Below, in pieces: positions 39,677-48,576 of a stretch of DNA of 64,000 nt (position 1 is the stretch's first letter; each line of letters begins with the position of its first letter). The notes below the pieces were generated by a model. That model had not been told where the DNA came from. It ran no database searches and was given only the letters and a program-made list of their open reading frames with translations. The stretch spans positions 1 through 64,000 of IMG/VR virus record IMGVR_UViG_3300046723_000260; one strand, written 5' to 3'. Source of the DNA: a virus. The position numbers and the translations under genes are program-made.

Positions 39677-39944
39677 GTTCGGGGTCAAAGCCGCCGTCGC
39701 CGCGGAGCGCGAGCGGTGCGCCAAGATCGCCGAGGCCCGCGAGGACGACCCGTTCAAACTCTTCGGCGAGGTCGCGACGCTGATCAGGTCGGGCAACCCC
39801 ATGACGACGGTCAAGCCGGTGCCCCTGCTCTGCGTGATCGGCTGGCATAGCTGGACGCGCGGCCGCGAGCCGATCAAGCTGGGCGGCCCGGTCTATCGCT
39901 GCCGCCATTGCGCGGCGACGAAGGGGCGCTACGAGGCCGGCTGA
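39663..39944 (+). CDS. Hypothetical protein with CxxC end
   Basis: 93 residues. AAVAAERERCAKIAEARED at residues 9-27 matches the module in the 38850 gene. The C-terminus WHSWTRGREPIKLG then YRCRHCAATKG suggests a metal-binding turn. It overlaps the terminase start (ATGA). Unknown function. Confidence 0.5.
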   Translation: MADDKFGVKAAVAAERERCAKIAEAREDDPFKLFGEVATLIRSGNPMTTVKPVPLLCVIGWHSWTRGREPIKLGGPVYRCRHCAATKGRYEAG

Positions 39945-41602
39945 TGGACTGGAAGCACCCAGACTACGCCGCGATCTTCGCCGAGCGGATGGCCAACCTG
40001 CACCGCATCCGCGAGAACCCCGAGGTCAGCGTCCCGGTGCTCAAGGAGAAGTACCGCGACAACATCGCGGACTTCATCGCCGACTGGGGCGTGACGTTCG
40101 ACCCGAGAAACCCGGAGCGCGACCTCCCCGCCGTCGTGCCGTTCGTGCTGTTCCCGAAGCAGCGCGAGTGGGTCGAGTGGCTGATCCGGCACTGGCACGG
40201 CCAGACGCCCGGCCTGGTCGAGAAGTCGCGCGACGTCGGCGCGACGTGGCTCGCGGCGTGCACGGCCTGCTCGCTCTGCATCTTCAACGAGGGGCTCGCG
40301 ATCGGCTTCGGCTCGCGCAAGGAGGAGTACGTCGACCGCCTGGGCACCTTGAAGCCGATCCTGCCGAAGGCGCGGATGTTCATGGAGCACCTCCCCGTCG
40401 AGTTTCGCGGCGGCTGGCAGTCGTGGCGGGACGCGCCGTTCATGCGGATCAACTTCCCCTCGACCGGCTCGCTGATCATGGGCGAGGCCGGCGACCAGAT
40501 CGGCCGCGGCGACCGCGCCTCGATCTACTTCGTCGACGAGAGCGCCCACCTCGAGCGGCCCGACCTCGTCGAGATGTCGCTGTCGCAGACGACCAACTGC
40601 CGGATCGACATGAGCTCGGTGAACGGGATGAACAACCCGTTCGCGAGGAAGCGCCACGAGGGCAAGGTCGACGTCTTCGTGTTCGACTGGCGCGACGACC
40701 CGCGGAAGGATCAGGCGTGGTACGACGCGCTCTCGAAGGGCGAGGACGAGGGCGGCCGCGGGCTCGACCCGGTCACGATCGCCCAGGAGGTCGACCGCGA
40801 CTACTCGGCCTCGGTCTCCGGCATCGTGATCCCCGGCGAGTGGGTGCGCGCGGCGATCGGCGCCCGCGAGCGGCTCGGCCTGCCGAAGGGCGGGCGCAAG
40901 CTGCTGGCGCTCGACGTCGCCGACGAGGGCGTCGACCAGAACGCGGCGGTCGGCTGCACCGGCATCGAGATCGACTTCGCCGAGCAGTGGTCGGGCAAGG
41001 GCGGCGACATCTTCGGCACGGTCGCCAAGGCGTTCGCGATCTGCGACGAGCACGGCTACCCGGGGCTGCGCTACGACGCCGACGGCCTCGGGGCGGGCGT
41101 CCGCGGCGACGCGCGGGTGCTGAACGAGCAGCGCCGCAGCGCGCGGGCGCGCGAGCTGCCCGTGGTCGGCTTCCGCGGCTCCGAGGCCCCGTTCGATCCG
41201 GACGCCGCGGTCGAGGGCACGCTCGGGCGCGAGGGCGAGAAGGGGCGGACCAACAAGGACTTCTTCGCCAACCGCAAGGCGCAGGCGTGGTGGGAGCTGC
41301 GCCGGCTGTTCCGCAACACGCACCGATGGGTGACGACCGGCAAGGCGTCGAGCCCCGACGAGATCATCTCGATCGACCCGGCGATGCCGCTGCGCTCGAA
41401 GCTGGTCAGCGAGCTGAGCCAGGCGACGATGGCGTTCAACGGCCAGGGCAAGATGGTGATCGACAAGCAGCCCGACGGCATGAAGAGCCCGAACCTCGCC
41501 GACGGCGTCGTGATCCGGAAGGCGCGGATGGAGCGCGGCCCGCTGCGGATCACGCCGGAGATCCTGGCGGCGGTGTCGGGCGGGCGCAGGAGGATGCGGT
41601 GA
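39944..41602 (+). CDS. terL: Terminase large subunit
   Basis: 552 residues. VEKSRDVGATWLAACTACS near residue 92-110 is the Walker A-like ATPase loop, and IYFVDESAHLERPDL near 195 the Walker B/catalytic Glu. The C-terminal nuclease part holds LLALDVADEGVDQN near 320 and LRYDADGLGAGVRG near 375, with the expected acidic metal ligands. It drives DNA into the head and cuts at the end of packaging. The start overlaps the upstream stop. Confidence 0.9.
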   Translation: MDWKHPDYAAIFAERMANLHRIRENPEVSVPVLKEKYRDNIADFIADWGVTFDPRNPERDLPAVVPFVLFPKQREWVEWLIRHWHGQTPGLVEKSRDVGATWLAACTACSLCIFNEGLAIGFGSRKEEYVDRLGTLKPILPKARMFMEHLPVEFRGGWQSWRDAPFMRINFPSTGSLIMGEAGDQIGRGDRASIYFVDESAHLERPDLVEMSLSQTTNCRIDMSSVNGMNNPFARKRHEGKVDVFVFDWRDDPRKDQAWYDALSKGEDEGGRGLDPVTIAQEVDRDYSASVSGIVIPGEWVRAAIGARERLGLPKGGRKLLALDVADEGVDQNAAVGCTGIEIDFAEQWSGKGGDIFGTVAKAFAICDEHGYPGLRYDADGLGAGVRGDARVLNEQRRSARARELPVVGFRGSEAPFDPDAAVEGTLGREGEKGRTNKDFFANRKAQAWWELRRLFRNTHRWVTTGKASSPDEIISIDPAMPLRSKLVSELSQATMAFNGQGKMVIDKQPDGMKSPNLADGVVIRKARMERGPLRITPEILAAVSGGRRRMR

Positions 41603-41664
41603 TGGGCAAGCTCGTTCGCCGCTCGCTTGACCGGCGCTCTCGCGCCGTGCGACGGTCGCCGCAA

Positions 41665-41693
41665 TCAAGTTGATTCCTTTCCTTTCAAGTTGA
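41665..41693. promoter_or_regulatory. Tandem TCAAGTTGA sites
   Basis: TCAAGTTGA occurs at 41665-41673 and 41685-41693, 20 bases apart (two helical turns). The second is centred in the palindrome TTTCAA-G-TTGAAA (41683-41695). They precede the helix-turn-helix gene at 41708 and share an 11-base word, inverted, with the repeat at 20862. Confidence 0.35.
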
Positions 41694-41707
41694 AACCGGA
41701 GCGGGCC

Positions 41708-42037
41708 GTGGGCAGCGCCAAGAGCGGCAGGACGAGCCAGTTCACGCTCCAGCAGCAGGACGAGATCGTCCGCGCCTACGTCCGCGGCATGAAGACCGCC
41801 GCGATCTGCGAGCAGTTCGGCTGCTCGAACTCCTACCCGGGGCAGCTCGCGCGCAGGCGCGGCCACCCGGGCCGGGTGTCGCAGAAGACCCGGGACGTGC
41901 TCAGCGCCGCGGCCCGCCGGCGAGAGCGTCCCTCGCCGCCGCCGGTCGTGGCGGCGCACACTCAGGGCGGCCGCACGACCGTCGAGCGCCAGGGCATCAC
42001 GCTGCCGCGGCTGAAATGCCTGGAGGAGGATCTATGA
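41708..42037 (+). CDS. Helix-turn-helix protein between terminase and portal
   Basis: 109 residues from GTG 41708, after GGAG at seven bases. FTLQQQDEIVRAYVRGMKTA then AICEQFGCSNSYPGQLARRR is the resolvase/transposase-type helix-turn-helix. The C-terminal half is basic and unstructured. It may bind the DNA near its own tandem sites or serve packaging. A longer start at TTG 41690 is possible. Confidence 0.5.
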   Translation: MGSAKSGRTSQFTLQQQDEIVRAYVRGMKTAAICEQFGCSNSYPGQLARRRGHPGRVSQKTRDVLSAAARRRERPSPPPVVAAHTQGGRTTVERQGITLPRLKCLEEDL

Positions 42038-42108
42038 GGCGGGAGATCGTCCGCGCGGCGCTGCTGTTCGTCGCGCTGGTCGCGCTGAACGTGTTCTTCG
42101 GAGGCTGA
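42034..42108 (+). CDS. Tiny single-TM protein
   Basis: 24 residues, MRREIVRAALLFVALVALNV then FFGG, with one membrane span. GGAGGAGG lies six bases before the ATG, and the start overlaps the upstream stop. Unknown function. Confidence 0.4.
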   Translation: MRREIVRAALLFVALVALNVFFGG

Positions 42109-42112
42109 GCCG

Positions 42113-45100
42113 ATGGGATGGGGCGGGGCGCGTCCGGGAGCCGGCCGCAAGAAACCGAAGGCGCCGGCGACGCCGCCGCTCAAGCCCAAGCCGACTCCGG
42201 AGATGCGCGAGGCGGAGCGCCGCTCGGTCGCCGCCATGCACGAGATGATCGAGGCGTCCCGCGCGGCGGCCTCGTCGGCCCGCGAGAAGCAGGCGCACCT
42301 CAACCCGTTCGCCATCCGCCCGGACCTGTTCCCGCCGCCCGCCGTCCCGAAGGCCAAGGGGATGCGGCTCGCGATGGACGACGCGACCAACTGGGCGTCG
42401 AACGCCTGGGCGGCCTCCGGCGCGGTGCTCGGCGCGGCGCAAGAGGGGCTGATGTTCCTCGGCTACCCGTACCTCTCGGAGCTGGCGCAGCGCCCGGAGT
42501 ACCGGACCTTCGCGGAGACCATCGCGACGGAGGCGACCCGGAAGTGGATCAAGCTGAAGGGCTCGAAGGCCGAGGAGGAGGCCGAGGAGAAGGGCGCGAC
42601 CCCGGAGCAGGCGCAGGACGAGCAGGCCGAGGCCGACGACAAGAACGACAAGATCAAGGATCTGGAGGGCTACCTCAACCAGCTCCAGGTCCGCGACCAC
42701 TACGCCAAGATCGCGCTGCACGACGGGCTGTTCGGGCGGAGCCACCTCTACTACGACTTCGGCACCGATCTCGGCGATGACGAGCTCAAGACGCCGATCG
42801 GCAACGGTCGCGACGAGCTGACCAAGGCGAAGGTCACGACGGGATCGCTGAAGCGGCTGAGCGTGATCGAGCCGGTCTGGACCTACCCGACGACCTACAA
42901 CGCGAGCAACCCGCTGGCGCCCGACTGGTACAACCCGCAGGTCTGGTACGTGCTCGGGCGCGAGATCCACGCGAGCCGCATCCCGCGGTTCGTGAGCCGC
43001 GAGGTGCCGGACATCCTCAAGCCGGCGTACTCGTTCGGCGGGCTCTCGCTGACGCAGCTCGCCAAGCCCTACGTCGACATCTGGCTGACGACGCGGGCGA
43101 GCGTCGGGCAACTGATCCACGCGTTCTCGGTCATGGTGCTGATGACCGACCTGGAGAGCATCCTGCAGCCGGGCATCGCGACCTCGCTGCTGGCGCGCGT
43201 CAACCTGTTCAACGCGCTGCGCGACAACCAGGGGACGTTCGTCCTCAACAAGGAGACCGAGGAGTTCAAGAACGTCAGCGCGCCGCTCTCGGGCTTGCAC
43301 GAGCTCCAGGCCCAGGCGCAGGAGCACATGATGAGCGTCGCCCGCATCCCGGCGGTGAAGTTCACCGGGATGCAGCCGCAGGGGCTCAACGCGTCGAGCG
43401 AGGGCGAGATCAGGGCGTTCTACGACACCATCGAGGCGTTCCAGAACGCGTTCTTCCGCCCGAAGCTCAACACGACGCTCGACTTCGCGATGATCTCGCT
43501 GTGGGGCGCGCGCGACGAGGAGATCGTCTACGACTTCGAGCCGCTGTGGGCGCTGAGCGAGAAGGAGAAGGGCGAGCTTCGCAAGGCCGACGCGGAGACC
43601 GACCAGATCCGGATCGACACCGGCGTCGTTAGCTCGGAGGAGGTCCGCGCCAAGGTCGCGGCCGATCCGGACTCCGGCTTCGACAACCTCGACCCCAACG
43701 ACGTGCCCGACCTCCTGGAGGAGGAGGCGCAGGGCCTGCAGCCCGAAGGCGGGCGGCCGCAGCCGATCGCGCAGGGCGACCCGACCGGCGAAGTCAGCGA
43801 GGGAGGCGGGGCTAACGACGCCGTGGTCCCTTTCGGCGGCGGCGCTGACGAGGCGGGCTTCGAGGAATCGAAGCATCCCCGGGACGACGGCGGCAAGTTC
43901 ACGAGCGGCTCCGGCGGCGGCAAGGGCGTTCCGCACGCGCCGCAGTTCGGCCTCCAGCACGGCAAGTTCACCGCGCCCGGCGGCGGCTCGTCGTCGTCGT
44001 CCTGGTTCACCGGGTTCGGCGCGAAGAAGACCAACGTCGGGGAGCCGATCGACGTCTCGAAGATGAAGAAGGTCGGCGCCCAGATGGGCTCGAACCCGGG
44101 CGGCGTGTTCGAGGGCGAGGGCGGCGAGAAGTTCTACGTCAAGCGGGGCAAGTCGAAGGCCCACGTCCGCAACGAGATGGTCGCCGCGGCGCTCTACGAC
44201 CTGGCCGGCACGCCGACGCTGAAGTACCGGCCGGTCGAGGGCGGCGAGCACGTCGCGACCGAGATGGCGAAGCTCGACAAGGACAACGCGGCGAAGCTGT
44301 CGAAGGCCGAGCGGGCCGAGGCGGCGCGCGACTTCGCGGTCCACGCGTGGCTCGCCAACTGGGACGCGGTCGGCACCGGCGGCGACAACCTCGGCACCGT
44401 GCGCGGCGTGCCGACGGCGCTGGACCTCGGCGGCGCGCTGGAGTTCCGGGCGCAGGGCGCTCCGAAGGGCAAGGCGTTCGGCACGAAGGTCGGCGAGCTC
44501 GACACGCTGCGCGACGGCAGCAACCACGACGCGGCGAAGATGTTCGGCGACATGACGCCGGCGCAGATGCGCGAATCGGCGCGGTACGTCGCGGCGATCG
44601 GCGACCAGAAGATCAAGGACGCGGTCGAGAAGAACGGCGGCGACGCGGCGCTGGCCGAGAAGCTGATCAAGCGGCGCGACGACATCGCGGAGCGGATGAA
44701 GACGTTCGGCGAGGACGGCGACCCGGAGAGCCCGGACGGCACGATGGTCGTCCCCGCCGGCGGCAAGATGCCGATCAAGAAGCTGAACGGCGTGGCGTTC
44801 AAGCCGTGGCGGCCGCCGGCCGACTGGGCCGCGGTCGACGGCCAGGCCGAGATCGACGAGCCCGAGTTCTTCGTGACGCCGGGCAAGCGCGCCTCGACCG
44901 GCGTGATCGTGCGCGAGGCCGACGGGCGGGTGTGGCTGATCCAGCCGCGCAACGGCTACGGCGGCTACGAGGGGACGTTCCCGAAGGGCGGGCTCGAGAA
45001 GGGGCTGTCGCTGCAGGCCAACGCGATCAAGGAAACCTGGGAGGAGAGCGGGCTCAAGGTGAAGATCACCGGGTTCGCCGGCGACCACGAGGGCGACGCC

Positions 45101-47197
45101 TCGACGACGCGCTACTACCACGCCGAGCGCGAGGGCGGCGACCCGTCGCAGCACGACGACGAGAGCGAGGGCGTCGTGCTGGTCCCGGAGAGCAAGGCGG
45201 CGGGCTTCCTCAACCGCAAGCGCGACCAGGCGGTGCTGGCGCACGACGAGGCGAACTTCGAGGAGAGCAAGCACCCGCGCGACGCGGAGGGCAAGTTCGC
45301 CACGACCGCGGGAGGCGGCGGCGGGCCGAAGGAGTTCGCGAAGGAGCTGAAGAAGATCGTCGGCAAGCACGGCGAGGGCGGCTCGTTCGAGAGCGCCGAG
45401 AAGAAGGCGGTCGCCGCGCTGAAGAACAACGTCGGCGAGGAAGATCTGGAGGCGGCGCTGTCGCCGGTCGAGGCGCACGAGCTGAAGAAGGCGCACGGCG
45501 GCTCGCTCGCCAAGGCGATGCAGAACCTGGCCGAGGAACACGGCATCGGCGGGGAATCGCTCGCGGAGGAGCCTGATGATGAGGAGGAGGGCTCCCTCTC
45601 CGCGAAGCAGATCGAGGATCTCCCGCTGCTCGGCAAGGCGATGCAGTTCGTCCACGGCGGCGGGGTACCGCTGACGAACGCCGAAGCGACGACTTTGGCG
45701 AGCGAGATGGGAATGGAGATGCAGGACGTGTGGGACATGGTCGAAACGACCCCGCCCGATCTTACGCCATCGCTGGAAACGAAAGCTCCGGCGGCGACCT
45801 CTAGCGGCGGCAAGAAGACCGCGTTCGGCGGCCTGTGGAAGGTCGGCGTCGGTGCGCCGGGATCGGCCGAGGAGTTCGGCCACAACGTCGGGCACGTCCT
45901 CGGGAAGCCGACCAACGCGGGCTCGACCTACCGCACGATGCTCGGCTTCATGATGAAGAACGCCGCGAAGCACGGCATGCCCGAGATGGCCGAGAAGCTG
46001 AAGGACAAGCTCGGCGAGGCGTTCTTCCTGGCCGGCAACAAGGCGGCGCAGCAAGGCGAGGGCGCGGCCGCGGCGAAGGCGTTCAAGAAGGCGGCCGAGT
46101 TGGGATACCTCGGCGGCTCGCCGGCGGCGCCGCTCCTCGCACCCGCCGAGAAGGCGGTCGCGGCGGCGGCGAAGGCTCCGACCCCGAAGGCCGCGGCGAA
46201 GGCGGCGGAGGAGGTCAAGCCGAGCAGCTTCCCGGCCCCGACGGCGCAGGAGCTGGAGAAGGCGAAGAAGTCGGTGCAGCTCCAGTCCGCGTACGTGCCG
46301 GGCTTCAACGAGCTGCAGCAGATGAACGGGGCGATGACCGTGGTCCCGGAGGTGAACAAGCTCGTCAACGAGTTCAACGCCAAGTACGAGGGCAAGACGC
46401 TGACCGACGCCGGCGCGCTGGCGCAGAAGGTCAACGACTTCAAGACGCTCGGGGCGAAGGTCGCGGCGCTGAAGGCTTACGTGCAGCAGAACCAGACCGA
46501 GCTGCAAAAGAAGCAGGCGGCGAAGCAGAAGGAGGCGGCGGCCGAGCAGGCGAAGAAGGCCGCGGCGGAGAAGGAGAAGCTCAAGGCGCAGCACGCCGAG
46601 GTCACGAAGGAGCTCGGCATCACCGAGCCGGCCGAGCTGGAAGCCTTCGACGCGTTCGTCGACCACTTCGGCGGCACGAAGAACGCGCTCGACAAGTTCA
46701 AGTCGTGGACGGCGGAGGCGCAATACGCGGCGGCGAAGAACCCCGGCCACGGCTTCGAGAAGCTCTCCGGCTTCGAGATGGGCTGCATCAAGGCGTACAC
46801 CGGGCCGCAGTCCGGCTGGATCAACACGGCGATCCGCGACGACGCGATGACGCCGGCGCAGTTCATGTTCGAGAAGGTCCTCAACGCCGCGATCGACAAG
46901 CTGCCGAAGCAGACCAAGCCGACGAAGCGCGGACTCTCGCTCGACGCGGCGACGCAGGGGAAGCTCAAGCCCGGCGTGATCTGGACGCACCGCAACTTCG
47001 CGAGCAGCAGCTCGAGCGGATGGGGCGGCAACACCAAGCTGCACATCACGACCAGCGGCAAGGGCGGCGCATACGTCGACCCGATCTCGTCCCACAAGGG
47101 CGAGGACGAGACGCTGTTTAAGAGCAACCTGAAGCTCTATATTGAGAAGGTCGAGAACAAGGGCGGCGTGCTGCAGGTTTATTGCAAAGAGATGTGA
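42113..47197 (+). CDS. Portal fused to kinase-like, Nudix and ADP-ribosyltransferase domains
   Basis: 1694 residues in one frame. Residues 1-80: basic linker with GARPGAGRKK. About 85-520: DUF1073-type portal (NWASNAWAASGAVLGAAQEG, ARIPAVKFTGMQPQGLNASS). About 580: FEESKHPRDDGGKF tag. About 645-865: kinase-like fold (GGEKFYVKRGKSKAHVRNEM, HAWLANWDAVGTGGDNLG, LDLGGALEFRAQG). About 925-1045: Nudix domain with KETWEESGL, but Leu at the first Glu of the box. About 1049: second tag, FEESKHPRDAEGKF. Then helical and coiled-coil regions to about 1540. About 1560-1694: ADP-ribosyltransferase-like end (SGFEMGCIKAYTGPQSGWIN, Arg of TKRGLS, FASSSSSG, ExE of KGEDETLF). Extra parts probably enter the host with DNA. 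Confidence 0.75.
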   Translation: MGWGGARPGAGRKKPKAPATPPLKPKPTPEMREAERRSVAAMHEMIEASRAAASSAREKQAHLNPFAIRPDLFPPPAVPKAKGMRLAMDDATNWASNAWAASGAVLGAAQEGLMFLGYPYLSELAQRPEYRTFAETIATEATRKWIKLKGSKAEEEAEEKGATPEQAQDEQAEADDKNDKIKDLEGYLNQLQVRDHYAKIALHDGLFGRSHLYYDFGTDLGDDELKTPIGNGRDELTKAKVTTGSLKRLSVIEPVWTYPTTYNASNPLAPDWYNPQVWYVLGREIHASRIPRFVSREVPDILKPAYSFGGLSLTQLAKPYVDIWLTTRASVGQLIHAFSVMVLMTDLESILQPGIATSLLARVNLFNALRDNQGTFVLNKETEEFKNVSAPLSGLHELQAQAQEHMMSVARIPAVKFTGMQPQGLNASSEGEIRAFYDTIEAFQNAFFRPKLNTTLDFAMISLWGARDEEIVYDFEPLWALSEKEKGELRKADAETDQIRIDTGVVSSEEVRAKVAADPDSGFDNLDPNDVPDLLEEEAQGLQPEGGRPQPIAQGDPTGEVSEGGGANDAVVPFGGGADEAGFEESKHPRDDGGKFTSGSGGGKGVPHAPQFGLQHGKFTAPGGGSSSSSWFTGFGAKKTNVGEPIDVSKMKKVGAQMGSNPGGVFEGEGGEKFYVKRGKSKAHVRNEMVAAALYDLAGTPTLKYRPVEGGEHVATEMAKLDKDNAAKLSKAERAEAARDFAVHAWLANWDAVGTGGDNLGTVRGVPTALDLGGALEFRAQGAPKGKAFGTKVGELDTLRDGSNHDAAKMFGDMTPAQMRESARYVAAIGDQKIKDAVEKNGGDAALAEKLIKRRDDIAERMKTFGEDGDPESPDGTMVVPAGGKMPIKKLNGVAFKPWRPPADWAAVDGQAEIDEPEFFVTPGKRASTGVIVREADGRVWLIQPRNGYGGYEGTFPKGGLEKGLSLQANAIKETWEESGLKVKITGFAGDHEGDASTTRYYHAEREGGDPSQHDDESEGVVLVPESKAAGFLNRKRDQAVLAHDEANFEESKHPRDAEGKFATTAGGGGGPKEFAKELKKIVGKHGEGGSFESAEKKAVAALKNNVGEEDLEAALSPVEAHELKKAHGGSLAKAMQNLAEEHGIGGESLAEEPDDEEEGSLSAKQIEDLPLLGKAMQFVHGGGVPLTNAEATTLASEMGMEMQDVWDMVETTPPDLTPSLETKAPAATSSGGKKTAFGGLWKVGVGAPGSAEEFGHNVGHVLGKPTNAGSTYRTMLGFMMKNAAKHGMPEMAEKLKDKLGEAFFLAGNKAAQQGEGAAAAKAFKKAAELGYLGGSPAAPLLAPAEKAVAAAAKAPTPKAAAKAAEEVKPSSFPAPTAQELEKAKKSVQLQSAYVPGFNELQQMNGAMTVVPEVNKLVNEFNAKYEGKTLTDAGALAQKVNDFKTLGAKVAALKAYVQQNQTELQKKQAAKQKEAAAEQAKKAAAEKEKLKAQHAEVTKELGITEPAELEAFDAFVDHFGGTKNALDKFKSWTAEAQYAAAKNPGHGFEKLSGFEMGCIKAYTGPQSGWINTAIRDDAMTPAQFMFEKVLNAAIDKLPKQTKPTKRGLSLDAATQGKLKPGVIWTHRNFASSSSSGWGGNTKLHITTSGKGGAYVDPISSHKGEDETLFKSNLKLYIEKVENKGGVLQVYCKEM

Positions 47198-47199
47198 CG

Positions 47200-47523
47200 A
47201 TGGTCGAGCGAATCGACGCCACGCAGATGCTCCTGACGCCGGAGGAGGCCGCGCAGTTCGACGCGCAGGCCGCGGCGCAGGCGAGCGGATCCGCGAGCAA
47301 GGCCGAGGCGCGCTACCAGAACGAGCCGCGCGGCGAGGAGAGGTGCGACAAGTGCTCGATGTTCGTCGCGGGCTTCCCCACGGACCCCGGCGGCTTCTGC
47401 ACGAAGGTCACGTCGTTCCGCGGCGGCCCGCTCGGCACGATCTTCGCGGACGGCTGGTGCAGGTTCTTCGAGCCGGACCCGCTCGCGGAGGAGCAGCCCG
47501 AGGACTTCGCGGACTTGAAATGA
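47200..47523 (+). CDS. Cys-rich small protein, HiPIP-like pattern
   Basis: 107 residues. RCDKCSMFV, GGFCTKV and GWCRFFEP give a CxxC...C...C spacing like small iron-sulfur (high-potential) phage proteins that sit next to MuF genes. The N-terminal 45 residues are Ala/Gln/Glu helices. It overlaps the next gene by four bases. A metal centre is likely; its role in the head is unknown. Confidence 0.5.
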   Translation: MVERIDATQMLLTPEEAAQFDAQAAAQASGSASKAEARYQNEPRGEERCDKCSMFVAGFPTDPGGFCTKVTSFRGGPLGTIFADGWCRFFEPDPLAEEQPEDFADLK

Positions 47524-48305
47524 TCGCCAAGTCGGCCGCGCGCGCGATTCGCCCGAACGCCGGGATCGAGGCGGCGTACCGCAAGCGGCTCCGCCTCCTG
47601 CTGGAGGAGATGCGGCGCTCGGTCGAGCACTGGATCGAGGCCGCCTACCGGGACAACCCGCCGATCGCGATGGACTCGCCGGCCTCCGACCTCGACCGCG
47701 AGATGCGAAGGCTGTCGCGGCAATGGCGGCGGCGGTTCAACGAGGCTGCGCCGGAGATCGCGGCGCTGTTCGCGAGGCGCGCGCGAGGAGGAGCCGACGC
47801 GACGCTGCTGCGGATGCTCAAGCAGGCCGGCTTCACGGTCCCGTTCCGGATGACCAAGGGCATGCGCGACGTGGTCGACGCGACGGTCGCGGAGAACGTC
47901 TCGCTGATCCGCTCGATCCCGGAGAAGTACCTCGGCGACGTCCAGACGTCGGTGATGCAGAGCGTCAAGGCCGGCCGCGACCTCGCGACGCTGTCGAAGG
48001 ACCTTCGCAAGAACTACGGCGTGAGCTACCGGCGCGCGGCGCTGATCGCCCGCGACCAGAACAACAAGGCCACGAGCGCGCTGATGCGGGTCCGCCAGGT
48101 CGACCTCGGGCTCGAGAAGGGCGTGTGGCTGCACTCGCACGCCGGCAAGGAGCCGCGGCCGACCCACCTCGCCAACCACGGCAAGAAGTTCGACCTCAAG
48201 GAGGGCTGGTTCGACCCCGACCCGCGCGTCCGCAAGCGCATCCTGCCCGGCGAGCTGATCAACTGCCGCTGCGTCTGGAAGCCCGTCGTCCCGGGGCTGA
48301 CGTGA
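47520..48305 (+). CDS. MuF-type head morphogenesis protein
   Basis: 261 residues. ALIARDQNNKATSALMRVRQVDLGLEKG followed by HSHAGKEPRPTHLANHGKKF and ILPGELINCRCVWKPV is the MuF (SPP1 gp7-like) signature. It is a minor head protein located with the portal, thought to be injected or to aid DNA ejection. The N-terminal 100 residues are a helical domain. Confidence 0.85.
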   Translation: MIAKSAARAIRPNAGIEAAYRKRLRLLLEEMRRSVEHWIEAAYRDNPPIAMDSPASDLDREMRRLSRQWRRRFNEAAPEIAALFARRARGGADATLLRMLKQAGFTVPFRMTKGMRDVVDATVAENVSLIRSIPEKYLGDVQTSVMQSVKAGRDLATLSKDLRKNYGVSYRRAALIARDQNNKATSALMRVRQVDLGLEKGVWLHSHAGKEPRPTHLANHGKKFDLKEGWFDPDPRVRKRILPGELINCRCVWKPVVPGLT

Positions 48306-48496
48306 CCTCCGTCCTCCACATGAACCTGCTGCGGTTCCGGTGCGCCTACGCCCCCGGATTCCTCGGCGTGAGCGAGGAGGAGATCGACGCGATGAAGCGC
48401 GGCGCGCTGCCGGCGGAGCGCGTCGCCGAGATCGTCAAGGTCGCGGAAGTCGCCGCCGAGGGGCTGCGCGAGTCGCCCGTCCAGGGGACGTGCTGA
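48302..48496 (+). CDS. Small hypothetical protein
   Basis: 64 residues from GTG 48302, overlapping the MuF stop (GTGA). GFLGVSEEEIDAMKRGALPA and VAEIVKVAEVAAEGLRE are helical. An 80-base gap follows with GGGGAGAG before the next ATG. Unknown function. Confidence 0.4.
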   Translation: MTSVLHMNLLRFRCAYAPGFLGVSEEEIDAMKRGALPAERVAEIVKVAEVAAEGLRESPVQGTC

Positions 48497-48576
48497 CGCG
48501 GCGGCGTGACAGGTCGCGGCTTTGATGTTAAAGACTCAGCCATCGAATCGGCCTTCGCGATCCTGGGGAGAGCTTC

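Noticed and set aside
41602-41673. 23-codon frame after the large terminase
   Set aside because: Arg/Ser-rich with no ribosome site of its own and overlapping the tandem TCAAGTTGA sites; more likely non-coding.
42032-47095. Very long open frame on the minus strand opposite the portal fusion
   Set aside because: It is the antisense of a high-GC gene and is made of Arg/Leu/Val/Glu-rich low-complexity sequence with no motif; the plus strand has clear domains.
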